A DNA stretch of 64,000 nucleotides. Source: Cohnella herbarum (GTDB lineage: Bacteria; Bacillota; Bacilli; Paenibacillales; Paenibacillaceae). Each line of letters starts with the position of its first letter. Within the stretch, counting starts at the first letter, position 1. The position numbers and the translations under genes were made by a program. The stretch lies in NCBI RefSeq assembly GCF_012849095.1, contig NZ_CP051680.1, positions 2,542,001 through 2,606,000 on the forward strand. The letters are read 5' to 3'. Under the pieces are notes generated by a model. The model saw only the letters and a list, made by a program, of their open reading frames with translations. It did not search any database and was not told the DNA's origin. Below are positions 1-8,787 of the stretch, piece after piece.

Positions 1-63
1 GCAGTTGACGAAATAAAAGGCTAAAGCGTTGCGATCCGTGGGATTACGATTGGGGGAGAAACG

Positions 64-597
64 ATGTCCGACTTGGAGCAACTGAAATACCCGATTGGCA
101 AATTTCAATTCGACGAATCGACCGCCGGGGAATTACGGCTATCGCGGATCGAGGAGCTAGCGGCAACGGTCGTTAGGCTTCGTCAAGCGGTCGAAGGATT
201 ATCCGACGAGCAATTGGATACCCCTTACCGTCCCGATGGGTGGACAGCTAGGCAGGTCGCCCACCATATGGCGGACGCCTCGATGAACGGCTTCATCCGC
301 GCTAAGCTGGCTTTGACGGAAAATCAGCCGCTCGTCAAAACGTTCGAAGAGAACGAATGGGTGAAGCTGCACGATTCGAACCGGCTTCCGATCGAGCCGT
401 CTCTTCGGATGCTCGAAGGCATTCACGAGCGAATGGACGCCCTATTGCGGTCCCTGCCTCCGGAATCGTTCTCGCTCGCCTTCCGGCACCCCGTTAGCGG
501 CCTCAACTCGTTGGATAAGCTATTAGCTTACTTTGCTTGGCATGGCAAGCACCACACGGCTCACATCACGTCTCTCCGCCTGCGCGAAGGCTGGTAG
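64..597 (+). CDS. yfiT: YfiT-like DinB-fold putative metal-dependent hydrolase
   Basis: The 177-residue product resembles Bacillus subtilis YfiT of the DinB/YfiT four-helix-bundle superfamily. These are cytosolic metal-binding proteins, some of which act as thiol (bacillithiol) transferases. The N-terminus has the family pattern YPIG near residue 9. The region DTPYRPDGWTARQVAHHMAD (about residues 52-71) supplies the first histidine ligand, and HGKHHTAH near residue 160-167 supplies the distal ones. Length matches the family. The ATG follows a GGGGGAGAA ribosome site. The gene stands alone and converges on the glycosylase gene, sharing its terminator. The fold assignment is firm; the substrate cannot be read from the sequence. 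Confidence 0.88.
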   Translation: MSDLEQLKYPIGKFQFDESTAGELRLSRIEELAATVVRLRQAVEGLSDEQLDTPYRPDGWTARQVAHHMADASMNGFIRAKLALTENQPLVKTFEENEWVKLHDSNRLPIEPSLRMLEGIHERMDALLRSLPPESFSLAFRHPVSGLNSLDKLLAYFAWHGKHHTAHITSLRLREGW

Positions 598-610
598 TAG
601 AGAAACATAC

Positions 611-650
611 AAAAAGGTTAGAGGAGATTTATCTCCTCTAACCTTTTTTA
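611..650. terminator. Bidirectional Rho-independent terminator
   Basis: A perfect 16-bp inverted repeat (arms 611-626 and 633-648, loop ATTTAT) has A-runs on one side and T-runs on the other. It can end transcription from both the YfiT-like gene and the opposing glycosylase gene, whose stop codon lies inside the right arm. Confidence 0.9.
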
Positions 651-1151
651 TACCTCTAACAATGCTCTCCACGCCGCAAGCCGATCGTCGAGACCGCGGT
701 AATCCCGCGTCGGAATCGGACTCGTCGAAGGCATGCGGATTATCCTCCTTTTGACTACCTCGGGATCCGTACCGAAGTGCTTGTTCAACTCGGAATGGGA
801 TTTCGTCCCGTTGCAGACGAGGATTCCGATCTTCGGAAACCGGGCAAGCAAACCCGGAATATCGTTGGGAATCACTTGTTTAATATTGCTGTCCAAGCTC
901 CCCGGCCGTTCGCAGCTCTCGATCACGTCCCATAAGGCAACGCCGTGATTCAGCGCGAACGCAACCCGGTCTTCGTATCGTTCGGAAGGCGCGCTGCCCG
1001 GACTGAACAAACCATATAGAATCCGCCACATAAAGTTACGCTCGTTCCAGTAATACCGCTGCGCTCGTAAAGAAGCCACTCCGGGCATGCTCCCAAGAAT
1101 CAAATATCGCGAGTCCGCATCGACAATCGGCGGAAACGAATGTACGTTCAA
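648..1151 (-). CDS. DNA-deoxyinosine (hypoxanthine) glycosylase, UDG family 6
   Basis: This 167-residue protein belongs to the uracil-DNA-glycosylase superfamily, family 6 (HDG type). Those enzymes remove deaminated adenine (hypoxanthine) from DNA as the first step of base-excision repair. Visible features are the glycine loop GSMPG at residues 20-24, the aromatic stretch YYWNERNFMW at 33-42 that includes the family's catalytic Asn (N39), and a C-terminal MPSTSP loop near residue 140. Length is typical. The start is a TTG at 1151, preceded by AAAGGA about 11 nt upstream; no in-frame ATG sits close by. It is a single-gene unit. Substrate specificity is from family knowledge. Confidence 0.87.
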   Translation of the reverse strand: MNVHSFPPIVDADSRYLILGSMPGVASLRAQRYYWNERNFMWRILYGLFSPGSAPSERYEDRVAFALNHGVALWDVIESCERPGSLDSNIKQVIPNDIPGLLARFPKIGILVCNGTKSHSELNKHFGTDPEVVKRRIIRMPSTSPIPTRDYRGLDDRLAAWRALLEV

Positions 1152-1202
1152 CTTCCATCACGTCCTTTCGCGTTGTTCTCCTTATTTTCTCACGAAGCGA
1201 CG

Positions 1203-1243
1203 AAAAAACAAAAAAGCACCTTCCCCCATGAGGAGAAAGCGCT
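1203..1243 (-). terminator. Terminator of the first sugar ABC operon
   Basis: On the minus strand an imperfect hairpin with G-U pairs (about 1215-1243) is followed by a T-rich run (1203-1214). It lies just downstream of the last permease gene. Confidence 0.75.
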
Positions 1244-1269
1244 TGTTCGTATCCTTGCCGCTATTCGAA

Positions 1270-2100
1270 TCATCCTTTAACGCTACCGGCCGTAATGCCT
1301 TCGATGATCTGCTTCTGCAAAAAGGCATACAAGAGCAATACCGGAGTGACGCTAAACACGATCCCCGTACAGATGAGCGCATAGTTCGTCTGATAAGCGT
1401 CCCGGAAGCCGACCATCCCGGTAGGCAACGTGCGGAGAGCGTCTTTGCTGATGAAGAAACTCGCCAGCAAATACTCGTTCCAGTTGCCGAGGAAGTTGAT
1501 AATGAATACCGTGACCAGAGCGGGCATCGTAAGCGGAAGAACGATTCTCGCGAACAGTCCCGGCGCGCTTAGACCGTCAATGATCGCCGCTTCTTCAAGC
1601 TCGTTCGGGATGGACTTCATGAACGCGGAGATCAGCAATACGCTGAATGGAAGCGCGCCGGCCGTATACGGCCAGAACAGCGCCCAGTGCTCGTTCAGAA
1701 TGTGCAAATCCATCATCAGGATATACTGAGCGATGAACAGAACGTTGCCCGGAATGAGCATGCCTAACAGTATCACTTGATAAATAAGTTTGCTGGGCAG
1801 TCTGAATTTCATGCGCGTTAGGGCAAACGATGTACCTGCCGCGATGAGAACGCCGATGACGGCAGAAGAAATACCGATGTACGTACTGTTCCAGAAGTAG
1901 ACGTCTATTTTGGCCTGAACCCATGCATCGACATAGTTTTGAAAATACAAAGACTTAGGAAATGCGAACGGGGCTTGCGAAATCTCGACGTTGTCCGCCT
2001 TCAAGGACGAGAAAAGAACGAATACGAATGGAAACAATATGATGACCACGTACGCCATCAAAACGATATGGGGAATTGTTTTTTTGAGCGATGCCGGCAT
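1270..2100 (-). CDS. Carbohydrate ABC transporter permease, MalG type
   Basis: A 276-residue inner-membrane permease of the CUT1 sugar ABC family. It has an N-terminal membrane segment, about six transmembrane helices in all, and the cytoplasmic EAA loop in the form EEAAIIDG followed by LFARIVLPL near residues 190-215, where the ATPase docks. The C-terminus ends in the usual EGITAGSVKG type tail. Its ATG overlaps the preceding permease stop codon by one base (TGATG), so the two are translationally coupled. No ATPase gene is present in the operon. In related Bacilli such systems share a common MsmX-type ATPase, which is inferred here. The sugar is unknown. Confidence 0.93.
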   Translation of the reverse strand: MPASLKKTIPHIVLMAYVVIILFPFVFVLFSSLKADNVEISQAPFAFPKSLYFQNYVDAWVQAKIDVYFWNSTYIGISSAVIGVLIAAGTSFALTRMKFRLPSKLIYQVILLGMLIPGNVLFIAQYILMMDLHILNEHWALFWPYTAGALPFSVLLISAFMKSIPNELEEAAIIDGLSAPGLFARIVLPLTMPALVTVFIINFLGNWNEYLLASFFISKDALRTLPTGMVGFRDAYQTNYALICTGIVFSVTPVLLLYAFLQKQIIEGITAGSVKG

Positions 2101-2978
2101 CAGTAGTCAATCCTTTCCGACTTACCGAACGTAAGCTGATAAATAGCGGTAAACACGAGCGCGAACGCGAAAATAATGATGGACAAAGCCATGCCGTATC
2201 CGTATTCGCCGTAATTTATCGCCCTATGCACCATGAAGGAAGCCATAACTTCCGTCGATCCCGCCGGACCGCCGTTCGTCATAACGAGAACGATATCGAC
2301 AACCCTCATCGCGCCCGCGATGGAAAGCATGACGACAACAGAAATGATCGGTTTAATCAAAGGAACGGTCAAGTACCAAGCGCGCTGGGGAGCCGTCGCT
2401 CCGTCGATGCTCGCGGCCTCTTCGATATCCTTCGGTATGGCCAGAATGGCCGCCAATATCAATACAATATAAAAGCCGACCCACTGCCAGGCGTTCGTGA
2501 TCAGAATAGCGATCATTGCCCAATCCGACTCAGCCAACCAATAGATCGGATCGATGCCGAAGAAGCCTAGGAACGCCGCGATCGGTCCAATGTCCGGATC
2601 GTAAATGAAGCCCCACAAAATACCGATTACGGATGTGGATAGGATGGACGGCATAAACACCGTCGTTTTGTAGAAACCTTGCAACTTCTTCACGTTGCTG
2701 ATCAATAAAGCGAACACTACAATAACGGGTACTTGAAGACCTACAGAGAAAATAATGAAGTACATATTGTTTAATATAGCGCTGCGAAAACTCGAATCAC
2801 CGAATGCCGTCTTGAAATTATCCAAACCGATGAACCGGGTGTCTTCTAATCCGTTCCAATTCGTGAACGCGTAAAATGCGGACGAGAACATGGGGTACAG
2901 GAAAAATAACCCGTACAGAACGATCGTTGGAATAACGAACATGAGGTAAACAGCGGGATTTTTGAGTGTATTTTTCAT
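2100..2978 (-). CDS. Carbohydrate ABC transporter permease, MalF/UgpA type
   Basis: A 292-residue CUT1-family permease, partner of the MalG-type protein encoded just downstream. Six predicted membrane helices are apparent. The first is at about residues 10-30, followed by the common extracellular segment FTNWNGLEDTRFIGLDNF. The EAA loop reads IEEAASIDGATAPQRAWYLTVPL cut around residues 185-207. The ATG is preceded by a strong GGGGAGGAA site. It sits between the binding-protein gene and the second permease, the standard order for sugar importers. The transported substrate cannot be deduced. Confidence 0.93.
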   Translation of the reverse strand: MKNTLKNPAVYLMFVIPTIVLYGLFFLYPMFSSAFYAFTNWNGLEDTRFIGLDNFKTAFGDSSFRSAILNNMYFIIFSVGLQVPVIVVFALLISNVKKLQGFYKTTVFMPSILSTSVIGILWGFIYDPDIGPIAAFLGFFGIDPIYWLAESDWAMIAILITNAWQWVGFYIVLILAAILAIPKDIEEAASIDGATAPQRAWYLTVPLIKPIISVVVMLSIAGAMRVVDIVLVMTNGGPAGSTEVMASFMVHRAINYGEYGYGMALSIIIFAFALVFTAIYQLTFGKSERIDY

Positions 2979-3001
2979 AGTTCCTCCCCACTAATGGATA
3001 A

Positions 3002-3035
3002 GGAGACTCGCCCGACTTAAGCAGGCCGAGCCTCC
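3002..3035 (-). other. Intercistronic stem-loop after the binding-protein gene
   Basis: A 9-bp stem (3002-3010 with 3027-3035, one G-U pair in the minus-strand RNA) lies between the solute-binding-protein gene and the first permease, without a T-run. Such hairpins commonly stabilise the binding-protein message or attenuate downstream transcription; that role is inferred. Confidence 0.55.
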
Positions 3036-3054
3036 CCACCAATCTTGTAACGAT

Positions 3055-4452
3055 TTACTGTTTGGCGTTTTCCGCGTCTTGCACTTTTTGCATCGCATCG
3101 CCGACTTGTTGAGCCGTCGCTTTACCGGCGATCAGTTTTTGCAATTGGACTTCGGACTCCGTATTCACCGCTTTTTGCACGACCGAGTCGAAGTGAACGA
3201 AGGAAGTTCCCGCTTTGCCCATCGTCTCGATAACTTGTTTCACGATTGGATCCGTAAGCTTAGCCAACGCTTCGTCGGACAGTTTCATGGAAGGAAGAAC
3301 TCCGTCTTCGAGCAAGCCGCGAAGCTGCATTTCGTCGTTGTACAGGTTTTTGATGAAAGATTTAACGGCTTTCAGTTCGTTCTCGTTCAGGTCGGAAGAG
3401 AAGCCGTATCCGTTGCTGAAGTTAGCGTTGATCGAAGTTTGGTCGCCTTGAGCGCCATTAATCGCAGGCAACGCGATGAAGCCTACTTTGCCTTCCAGGT
3501 TAGCCGCTACCGCGCCCGCTTTGAAAGCGGACGAACGCCAGCTGCCGTCGAAGATCATGCCTGCTTTGCCCGCAGCGAAATCATTCAGCATATCGTCGTA
3601 AGTTTTGCCAAGCTCGCCTTTAGTGAAATACCCTTTCGTTACCCAATCTTGATAGATCGCGTATCCGGCAACGACTTCCGGTTGGTTCCACTTCACCGTT
3701 CCGTCGGTCAATCCGTTCGGGAATCCGGAAGTGACGTGACGACCGATAACCGTGTTCACTAACATGTTAGGTACCCAACCTGCTTGGGAACCGATAGCGA
3801 ACGGCGTAATGCCTTTTGCTTTAAGAGTGTCGGCAGCTTTCACTAGATCGTCCCAAGTAGCCGGAGCGGTCAAGCCGTTAGCTTCGAAAATTTCTTTGTT
3901 GTAGAATACGCCTTCCATGTTCCCGCCGATCGGCAATCCGTAGATTTTGCCGTCCAGTTCGAACTGTCCGAACACGTTCAGGAACTTATCTCTGATGCCC
4001 AGTTCGTCCAGGATCGGAGTCAGGTCGAGCAATCGTCCTGCTTTAGCGTATTTCAACGCGTCCGCGTTACCGCCGAACAAGTCGAAGATTTTCGGAGGAT
4101 TGCCGGCTGCCATTTCGGCAGGCAATTTCGTGAAGCGGTTTACCGCGTCTTCGATGCCGTCCAGCTCAAATTTCAATCCCGGAACTTCGGCTTCCGTCGC
4201 TTTCACGACGTCGTCGAGGATCGCTTTACGGAATTTTTGCGGTTCGCCGATTTGAATGTGGCGAAGGGACATCGTGAAAGGCTCGACCGTCTCTTCGCTA
4301 GGAGCGGCAGGCTCGGAAGCCGGTGCGCTTGCGCTTGGAGCCGCGCTGGACGCGGACGGGGAAGCTTCATTGTTGTCTTTGCCTCCGCAAGCCGCTAATA
4401 CTGTCGACATCGCGAGAATGAGGGTAAGCGTAGTCGTTACGTTCTTTTTCAT
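3055..4452 (-). CDS. Extracellular sugar-binding lipoprotein of ABC transporter
   Basis: Family 1 solute-binding lipoprotein that captures a sugar outside the membrane for the two downstream permeases. The chosen ATG at 4452 follows GGGAGG at a normal distance and begins a lipoprotein signal peptide: MKKN, a hydrophobic stretch, then the lipobox LAAC. A Ser/Ala/Pro linker follows, as in other tethered Gram-positive binding proteins. The mature part carries typical sequences such as FGGNADALKYAKAGRLLDLT and the motif GKAGMIFDGSWRSSAF near the centre. A longer open frame upstream to 4518 lacks a ribosome site and would bury the signal peptide. The ligand is unknown. Confidence 0.92.
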   Translation of the reverse strand: MKKNVTTTLTLILAMSTVLAACGGKDNNEASPSASSAAPSASAPASEPAAPSEETVEPFTMSLRHIQIGEPQKFRKAILDDVVKATEAEVPGLKFELDGIEDAVNRFTKLPAEMAAGNPPKIFDLFGGNADALKYAKAGRLLDLTPILDELGIRDKFLNVFGQFELDGKIYGLPIGGNMEGVFYNKEIFEANGLTAPATWDDLVKAADTLKAKGITPFAIGSQAGWVPNMLVNTVIGRHVTSGFPNGLTDGTVKWNQPEVVAGYAIYQDWVTKGYFTKGELGKTYDDMLNDFAAGKAGMIFDGSWRSSAFKAGAVAANLEGKVGFIALPAINGAQGDQTSINANFSNGYGFSSDLNENELKAVKSFIKNLYNDEMQLRGLLEDGVLPSMKLSDEALAKLTDPIVKQVIETMGKAGTSFVHFDSVVQKAVNTESEVQLQKLIAGKATAQQVGDAMQKVQDAENAKQ

Positions 4453-4659
4453 TTGGTAGACCTCCCAAAAAGTTATGTTTGTTTGTTGCTTCTTTATTGT
4501 ACGGGCAAATAATTGCAAAGTAAGGGAGTCAAACTCCTAACGAAGGGATAAGATCATCTTGCATTTGCGACGCGAATTATCCCCCTTTAATTGCGCCTAT
4601 TCATGAAGAATGCCGAACTATGGCGCAAATCCCTATTGCAAAAACTAATGTGATTAGTT

Positions 4660-4675
4660 ATTGTAATAATACAAT
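4660..4675 (+). promoter_or_regulatory. Possible TetR operator upstream of the MBL/TetR pair
   Basis: A near-palindrome (ATTGTAATAATACAAT, arms TTGTA/TACAA) lies 24-39 nt before the MBL gene start in an AT-rich region. Position and symmetry suit autorepression by the TetR-type protein of the same operon. This is an inference from layout only. Confidence 0.35.
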
Positions 4676-4698
4676 TAGTAGTCAGGAGGTATTATGCG

Positions 4699-5421
4699 AT
4701 GATTAAAAATAGTTGGGGTCCCGTTACGCAACTCAGCTTCATGCCCAAACTTTTCCCGTTGAACTGTTATTTGATAGAGGACGAGGACAGCATCACATTG
4801 ATCGATGCCTGCATGCCGTTCGTTGCCAAAGGAATTCACGAAGCGATCCAATCGACAGGCAAGACGCTTACCCGCATCCTGCTCACGCATGCGCATGAGG
4901 ATCATCTAGGCGCCGTTCCCTTCTTGAAGCTGAAATATCCGAATGCTAAGATCGGGATTTCAGGTCGCGAAGCTGCTATATTACAAGGAGATCGCACGCT
5001 CCTGCCTCACGAGCCGCAAACCCCGCTTAAAGGCGGAGTTCCTAAGAAAGCTCTCTTCATTCCCGATTTTCTCATATCGGACAACGATCGTATAGGCTCG
5101 CTCATCGCCGTCTCGTCACCCGGCCACTCTCCCGGTCATCTCGCATTCCTCGAGACGGTTAGCAATACGTTGATCGCAGGAGACGCATTTCAAGCCAAAG
5201 GCGGCTTTGCGGTGTCCGGGCACTTGAAATGGAAATTCCCCTTCCCGGCATTAGCGACATGGCACGCGCCAACGGCAATCGACAGCGCTCGGAAACTGCT
5301 GGAGCTTAATCCATCCGTTCTCCTTGTCGGACACGGCCCGGCACTGATTCAACCCGCCCGCACCGTTCAACATGCGATCGAAGAAGCTCAGCGGAGATTA
5401 GACGGGAGGAAAAGCGGATGA
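4699..5421 (+). CDS. MBL-fold metallo-hydrolase
   Basis: A 240-residue cytosolic metallo-beta-lactamase-fold hydrolase. The metal-binding signature THAHEDH is at residues 63-69 (H64, H66, D68, H69). The later ligands are in SPGHSPGH near 140, in AGDAF near 160 and in VGHGP near 218. The architecture is the short, single-domain type, so possible reactions (thioester, lactone or phosphodiester hydrolysis) cannot be narrowed. The ATG is preceded by CAGGAGG with a rather long spacer. It overlaps the next gene by four bases (ATGA), so the two are co-expressed; the TetR partner probably controls it. Confidence 0.9.
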   Translation: MIKNSWGPVTQLSFMPKLFPLNCYLIEDEDSITLIDACMPFVAKGIHEAIQSTGKTLTRILLTHAHEDHLGAVPFLKLKYPNAKIGISGREAAILQGDRTLLPHEPQTPLKGGVPKKALFIPDFLISDNDRIGSLIAVSSPGHSPGHLAFLETVSNTLIAGDAFQAKGGFAVSGHLKWKFPFPALATWHAPTAIDSARKLLELNPSVLLVGHGPALIQPARTVQHAIEEAQRRLDGRKSG

Positions 5422-5978
5422 GGGCAGGCATTAAACCCGAGACGGTCATCGCCGTTGCTGCGGACATTGCCGATCGCAACGGTTGGGAACAAATTACTCT
5501 AGCGAACGTTGCCGGACAATTGGGCATCAAGACCCCTTCCCTCTACAATCATGTCGATGGCTTACCCGATTTGCGCCAGAAGGTCGCCACGTATGCAGCC
5601 GAATTGCTAAGGGATCTGCTAAACGATGCGGCGATCGGACAATCCGGCAAAGAAGCTCTCATCGGAGTGGGCAAATCGTATGTCGCGTTCGTCAGATCGC
5701 ATCCCGGACTTTATGATGCCATTAATCGGATACCTGAGCCAAAGCCCGCGCGATTCGAACAAGCCTCGGAAACCATTTTGCGATTGTTCGGCCGGTTAAT
5801 GCAGCCTCTCGGCATCCCGCAAGAGGAATCGGTCCATGCGATACGAGGATTGCGCAGCATGGTTCACGGCTTCGCTTCGCTAGAGTCGATGGGCGGATTT
5901 CAAATGCCGGAAGACTTGTTCGATAGCTTATCCAAATCGATCACCTACTATATCGACGGCTTAAGCGCTAAAACCTAA
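5418..5978 (+). CDS. TetR/AcrR family regulator with WHG-type C-terminal domain
   Basis: A 186-residue transcriptional regulator. Residues about 10-55 form the TetR helix-turn-helix (ADRNGWEQITLANVAGQLG followed by KTPSLYNHV). The C-terminal part resembles the WHG ligand-binding domain, with sequences such as YVAFVRSHPGLYDAI and RGLRSMVHGFASLE. It overlaps the MBL-hydrolase stop codon, which points to control of that gene and possibly of itself through the palindrome before the operon. The ligand is unknown. Confidence 0.9.
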   Translation: MRAGIKPETVIAVAADIADRNGWEQITLANVAGQLGIKTPSLYNHVDGLPDLRQKVATYAAELLRDLLNDAAIGQSGKEALIGVGKSYVAFVRSHPGLYDAINRIPEPKPARFEQASETILRLFGRLMQPLGIPQEESVHAIRGLRSMVHGFASLESMGGFQMPEDLFDSLSKSITYYIDGLSAKT

Positions 5979-6010
5979 TAGAAGCTGACGTTATCTCCAA
6001 GCATGCGATG

Positions 6011-6040
6011 CAACATTTCCTAAGCGGAAATGTTGTTTTT
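6011..6040 (+). terminator. Terminator of the MBL/TetR operon
   Basis: A perfect 10-bp stem (CAACATTTCC / GGAAATGTTG) with a 5-nt loop and a following TTTTT run, 30 nt after the TetR stop codon. Confidence 0.9.
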
Positions 6041-6108
6041 CGTTTATTTGCAGGATTCGACAATATTCTCGCGAATAAAAGAAAGGAATGCTTTAAGGAG
6101 TGAATCCG

Positions 6109-7251
6109 ATGTATAAAATAGAGCTAACTTCCGAAGATTTATTGCGAATCATCTTCGAATATACGGCAAGAATCGCAAGCGAACGGAATTTGAAATCCGT
6201 TCTGATCCATATGGCCAACATGGGCCGGGAAATGATCTTATCCGACAGATGCACGGTATGGCTAATAGATGAAATCAATCAGCAACTCTACACGACGGTC
6301 GCGCATGGCGTAGACGAAATCCGCATTCCCTACGGCACGGGCCTCGTCGGCAGCGCGATCATTACCGGTGAAGCGATCATCATCGAAGATGCTTACAACG
6401 ATCCGAGACATAATGCCGAGAATGATCTGAGAACCGGATATCATACCAAATCGATCATCACCGTTCCTTTCCGCAACAACGACGGCGAAATTATCGGAGC
6501 CTATCAAGCGATCAACAAATTGACCGAAATCGGCTATTTTACTACGCGAGATTTGGAATTGCTTTCTTTGGCCGCTTCCTACGCCGGAAAGTCCCTCGAA
6601 TCCGTCATGCTTCACCAAGAAATCATCGACACGCAGCGCGAGATCATCTCCGCGATGGGCGAGATCGGGGAAATCCGCTCCAAGGAAACCGGAAACCATG
6701 TCAAGCGCGTAGCCGAATATTCTTATGTTCTTGCCCTCGGATATGGCCTCGATGTCGACCAAGCCGACTTGCTGCGTACGATTTCCCCGATGCATGATAT
6801 CGGCAAGGTCGCGATTCCGGATGCGGTGTTGAACAAGCCGGGAAAATTAACCGACGAGGAATTCGAAATCATTAAATCGCATACGAGAATCGGCCATCAA
6901 TTGCTTCGCGGATCCAAACGGGAGCTGCTGCGCACCGCATCCATCGTAGCGGAGCAGCATCACGAGAAATGGGACGGGAGCGGATACCCCGAAGGCAAGA
7001 AGGGCGAAGAAATCCATATCTTCGGCAGGATTACCGCGGTCGCTGACGTATTCGACGCGCTTAGCGCGGAACGAGTATATAAAGCCGCATGGCCTCTCGA
7101 TAAAATCGAAAATCTGTTCCGGGAAGAACGCGGGCGCCACTTCGATCCGGCCGTTGTCGACGTTTTCTTCGCCAAACTGCCGAAGCTGTTGGAAATCCGG
7201 CGCAAGCTGCCGGACGATGAACAATCCGACTTATCGTCGGGTGGAAGATGA
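6109..7251 (+). CDS. GAF and HD-GYP domain cyclic-di-GMP phosphodiesterase
   Basis: A 380-residue cytosolic signalling protein with an N-terminal GAF sensor domain (about residues 10-165) and a C-terminal HD-GYP domain (about 180-355). The HD motif is MHDIGK near residue 229. The GYP signature appears as HHEKWDGSGYPEG near 287-300, and the distal ADVFDALS metal-site helix follows. HD-GYP proteins hydrolyse cyclic di-GMP. The key residues look intact, so activity is likely, with the GAF domain sensing an unknown small molecule. The ATG at 6109 lies 9 nt after AAGGAG. An in-frame GTG at 6100 touches that site and is unlikely to be used. It is a monocistronic unit. Confidence 0.9.
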   Translation: MYKIELTSEDLLRIIFEYTARIASERNLKSVLIHMANMGREMILSDRCTVWLIDEINQQLYTTVAHGVDEIRIPYGTGLVGSAIITGEAIIIEDAYNDPRHNAENDLRTGYHTKSIITVPFRNNDGEIIGAYQAINKLTEIGYFTTRDLELLSLAASYAGKSLESVMLHQEIIDTQREIISAMGEIGEIRSKETGNHVKRVAEYSYVLALGYGLDVDQADLLRTISPMHDIGKVAIPDAVLNKPGKLTDEEFEIIKSHTRIGHQLLRGSKRELLRTASIVAEQHHEKWDGSGYPEGKKGEEIHIFGRITAVADVFDALSAERVYKAAWPLDKIENLFREERGRHFDPAVVDVFFAKLPKLLEIRRKLPDDEQSDLSSGGR

Positions 7252-7262
7252 GGCGTATCAAA

Positions 7263-7310
7263 GCAAAAGGAGCTATCCGGCGTATTTAACCCGGAGTAGC
7301 TCCTTTTTGC
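7263..7310. terminator. Bidirectional terminator
   Basis: The inverted repeat GCAAAAGGAGCTA / TAGCTCCTTTTTGC, with an inner CCGG pairing, lies between the convergent HD-GYP and FAH-family genes. It has A- and T-runs on both sides. Confidence 0.88.
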
Positions 7311-7312
7311 AT

Positions 7313-7969
7313 TCATACTTCACTCAGTCTCGTCGTCAGGATCCCTAGACTGATCTCATTCCACCAAACGTCCAGTTGATCCCCTTCGTTCAGGGAACCC
7401 ACCCCTTCAGGCGTGCCCGTAAATAGGATATCGCCGGCTCCAAGACCGTAATGTTGTCCCACGAAATCGACGATTTGTTGCAAGTCGAACACCATATCGA
7501 CCGCATTTCCCCGTTGCACTTCGTTGCCGTTAATTCGCAAGCCGAAATCGTATTCCGATAGCGAGGCTATTCCGGGGAACGGCAGCCAACGACCGAACGT
7601 AGCCGAGTTCCGAAAGCCTTTGGCCGGCAGCCAAGGATGACCCTTCGCCTTCAATTTGTCCTGAACGTCCCGGAGCGTAAGATCCAAGCCTACCGTAAAA
7701 GCGGAGACGAGGTCATCGCATCGGATGCCCGGCTCGTAAGCGCGATTAACCGCGAATACGAGCTCCGCTTCGTAATGTACGCTTCCTTGCGTTCCCGGGA
7801 GCTCGAGACTACCGCCCCTCATTTCGATTGCGGCATGGGTCGGCTTCGTGAAAATCATCGGAGAGGAAGGCACTTCATTGCCCAATTCCGCCGCGTGAAG
7901 ACGATAATTTCGCCCTACGCAATATAGGTTTCTCAAGTTGGATAATTCGATTTGATCTTGATCGTTCAC
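7313..7969 (-). CDS. Fumarylacetoacetate hydrolase (FAH) family protein
   Basis: A 218-residue single-domain FAH-superfamily enzyme. It carries the metal-site signature HYEAELVF near residue 64-71, a DLTLRD aspartate near 96, the lysine-bearing AKGFRNSA loop and the C-terminal FTGTPEGVG. Members hydrolyse or decarboxylate acylpyruvates and related 2-oxo acids; the precise substrate is not evident. The start is a GTG at 7969, with AAGGGGTG upstream, overlapping the last codons of the GDPD gene. The 7-nt gap makes it the last gene of a CapA-GDPD-FAH transcription unit. No functional link among the three is clear. Confidence 0.88.
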   Translation of the reverse strand: MNDQDQIELSNLRNLYCVGRNYRLHAAELGNEVPSSPMIFTKPTHAAIEMRGGSLELPGTQGSVHYEAELVFAVNRAYEPGIRCDDLVSAFTVGLDLTLRDVQDKLKAKGHPWLPAKGFRNSATFGRWLPFPGIASLSEYDFGLRINGNEVQRGNAVDMVFDLQQIVDFVGQHYGLGAGDILFTGTPEGVGSLNEGDQLDVWWNEISLGILTTRLSEV

Positions 7970-7976
7970 AGATTGT

Positions 7977-8744
7977 TTACACCCCTTTAACGGCCGTCAA
8001 CCAGCGGTCAGGATAGTTCGTGCACAATTGAAAGGATTCGGGACGTCCGGCAAGTCTCCGCAATTCGGAAACCGAGTTTAACGTCCACGCCATGACTTCG
8101 ATCGAAGCCGCTTCGGCCTGCTTCAGAAGCCTTTCGTTGATATGCCTGAATCCGATAGATAAAAGCGATGCATCCAACGAGATCAGCTTCTCGACCAAAT
8201 CCGCCGGGCAAGCGTCGATAATGAGCCCGGTCCGCAAGCGAGGGGAGTATTTACGCACGGCCATTAGAATATCCGCGTGGAAGGAGGTTACGATGATCTC
8301 ATCTTCTAGACGAAGAGAGCTTATAACCTCGACGGCCCGCTTGGCAAGATGAGCATGATCGGCGTCGTCGCCTTTGAGCTCTACGTTAAGACGGCACTTC
8401 CCGGCCGTCATAACAAGAACCTCTTCAAGCGAAGGCACCCCTTCACCGGCAAAAGCAGGATCAAACCAACTGCCCGCGTCCAAACGGCCGAGCTCTTCGG
8501 CCGTATAATCGACGACGCGCCCTGCGCCGTTCGTCGTCCGTTCTAACGTGCCGTCGTGAATGACGACGGGGACGTCATCCCGCGACAGATGAACGTCCAT
8601 CTCGATCCATGACACTTGGGATAGGCCGATCGCCATTCTAAACGCAGCTAACGTATTTTCGGGGGCTTTCCCCGAAAACCCTCGATGAGCGACGCATGGG
8701 TGCCTAGCCGCTCTCGCATTCGCGTCCGTTAAGTTCGGTTTCAT
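7977..8744 (-). CDS. Glycerophosphodiester phosphodiesterase
   Basis: GDPD-family TIM-barrel enzyme that cleaves glycerophosphodiesters to glycerol-3-phosphate and an alcohol. Diagnostic motifs are AHRGFSGKAPENT near the start (catalytic His and the HRG..PENT signature), WIEMDVHLSRDDVPVVIHD (metal-binding E and D, second catalytic His) and LERTTNGAG. The frame is open well upstream of the chosen ATG, into the CapA gene. An alternative TTG or ATG near 8800-8816 follows a good GGAGGAGG site and would add about 20-25 residues, so the start is uncertain. No signal peptide is seen with the short start, suggesting a cytosolic enzyme. Confidence 0.88.
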   Translation of the reverse strand: MKPNLTDANARAARHPCVAHRGFSGKAPENTLAAFRMAIGLSQVSWIEMDVHLSRDDVPVVIHDGTLERTTNGAGRVVDYTAEELGRLDAGSWFDPAFAGEGVPSLEEVLVMTAGKCRLNVELKGDDADHAHLAKRAVEVISSLRLEDEIIVTSFHADILMAVRKYSPRLRTGLIIDACPADLVEKLISLDASLLSIGFRHINERLLKQAEAASIEVMAWTLNSVSELRRLAGRPESFQLCTNYPDRWLTAVKGV

Positions 8745-8787
8745 GAACGGATATCGGAATGGAACGTTCTTAAGCCCTCGCAAGAAA

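Noticed and set aside
1087..1572. 161-codon plus-strand frame
   Set aside because: A shadow of the glycosylase and permease genes running through their terminator; no ribosome site.
4452..4518. N-terminal extension of the sugar-binding protein
   Set aside because: The extra 22 codons precede the strong ribosome site and would block signal-peptide function.
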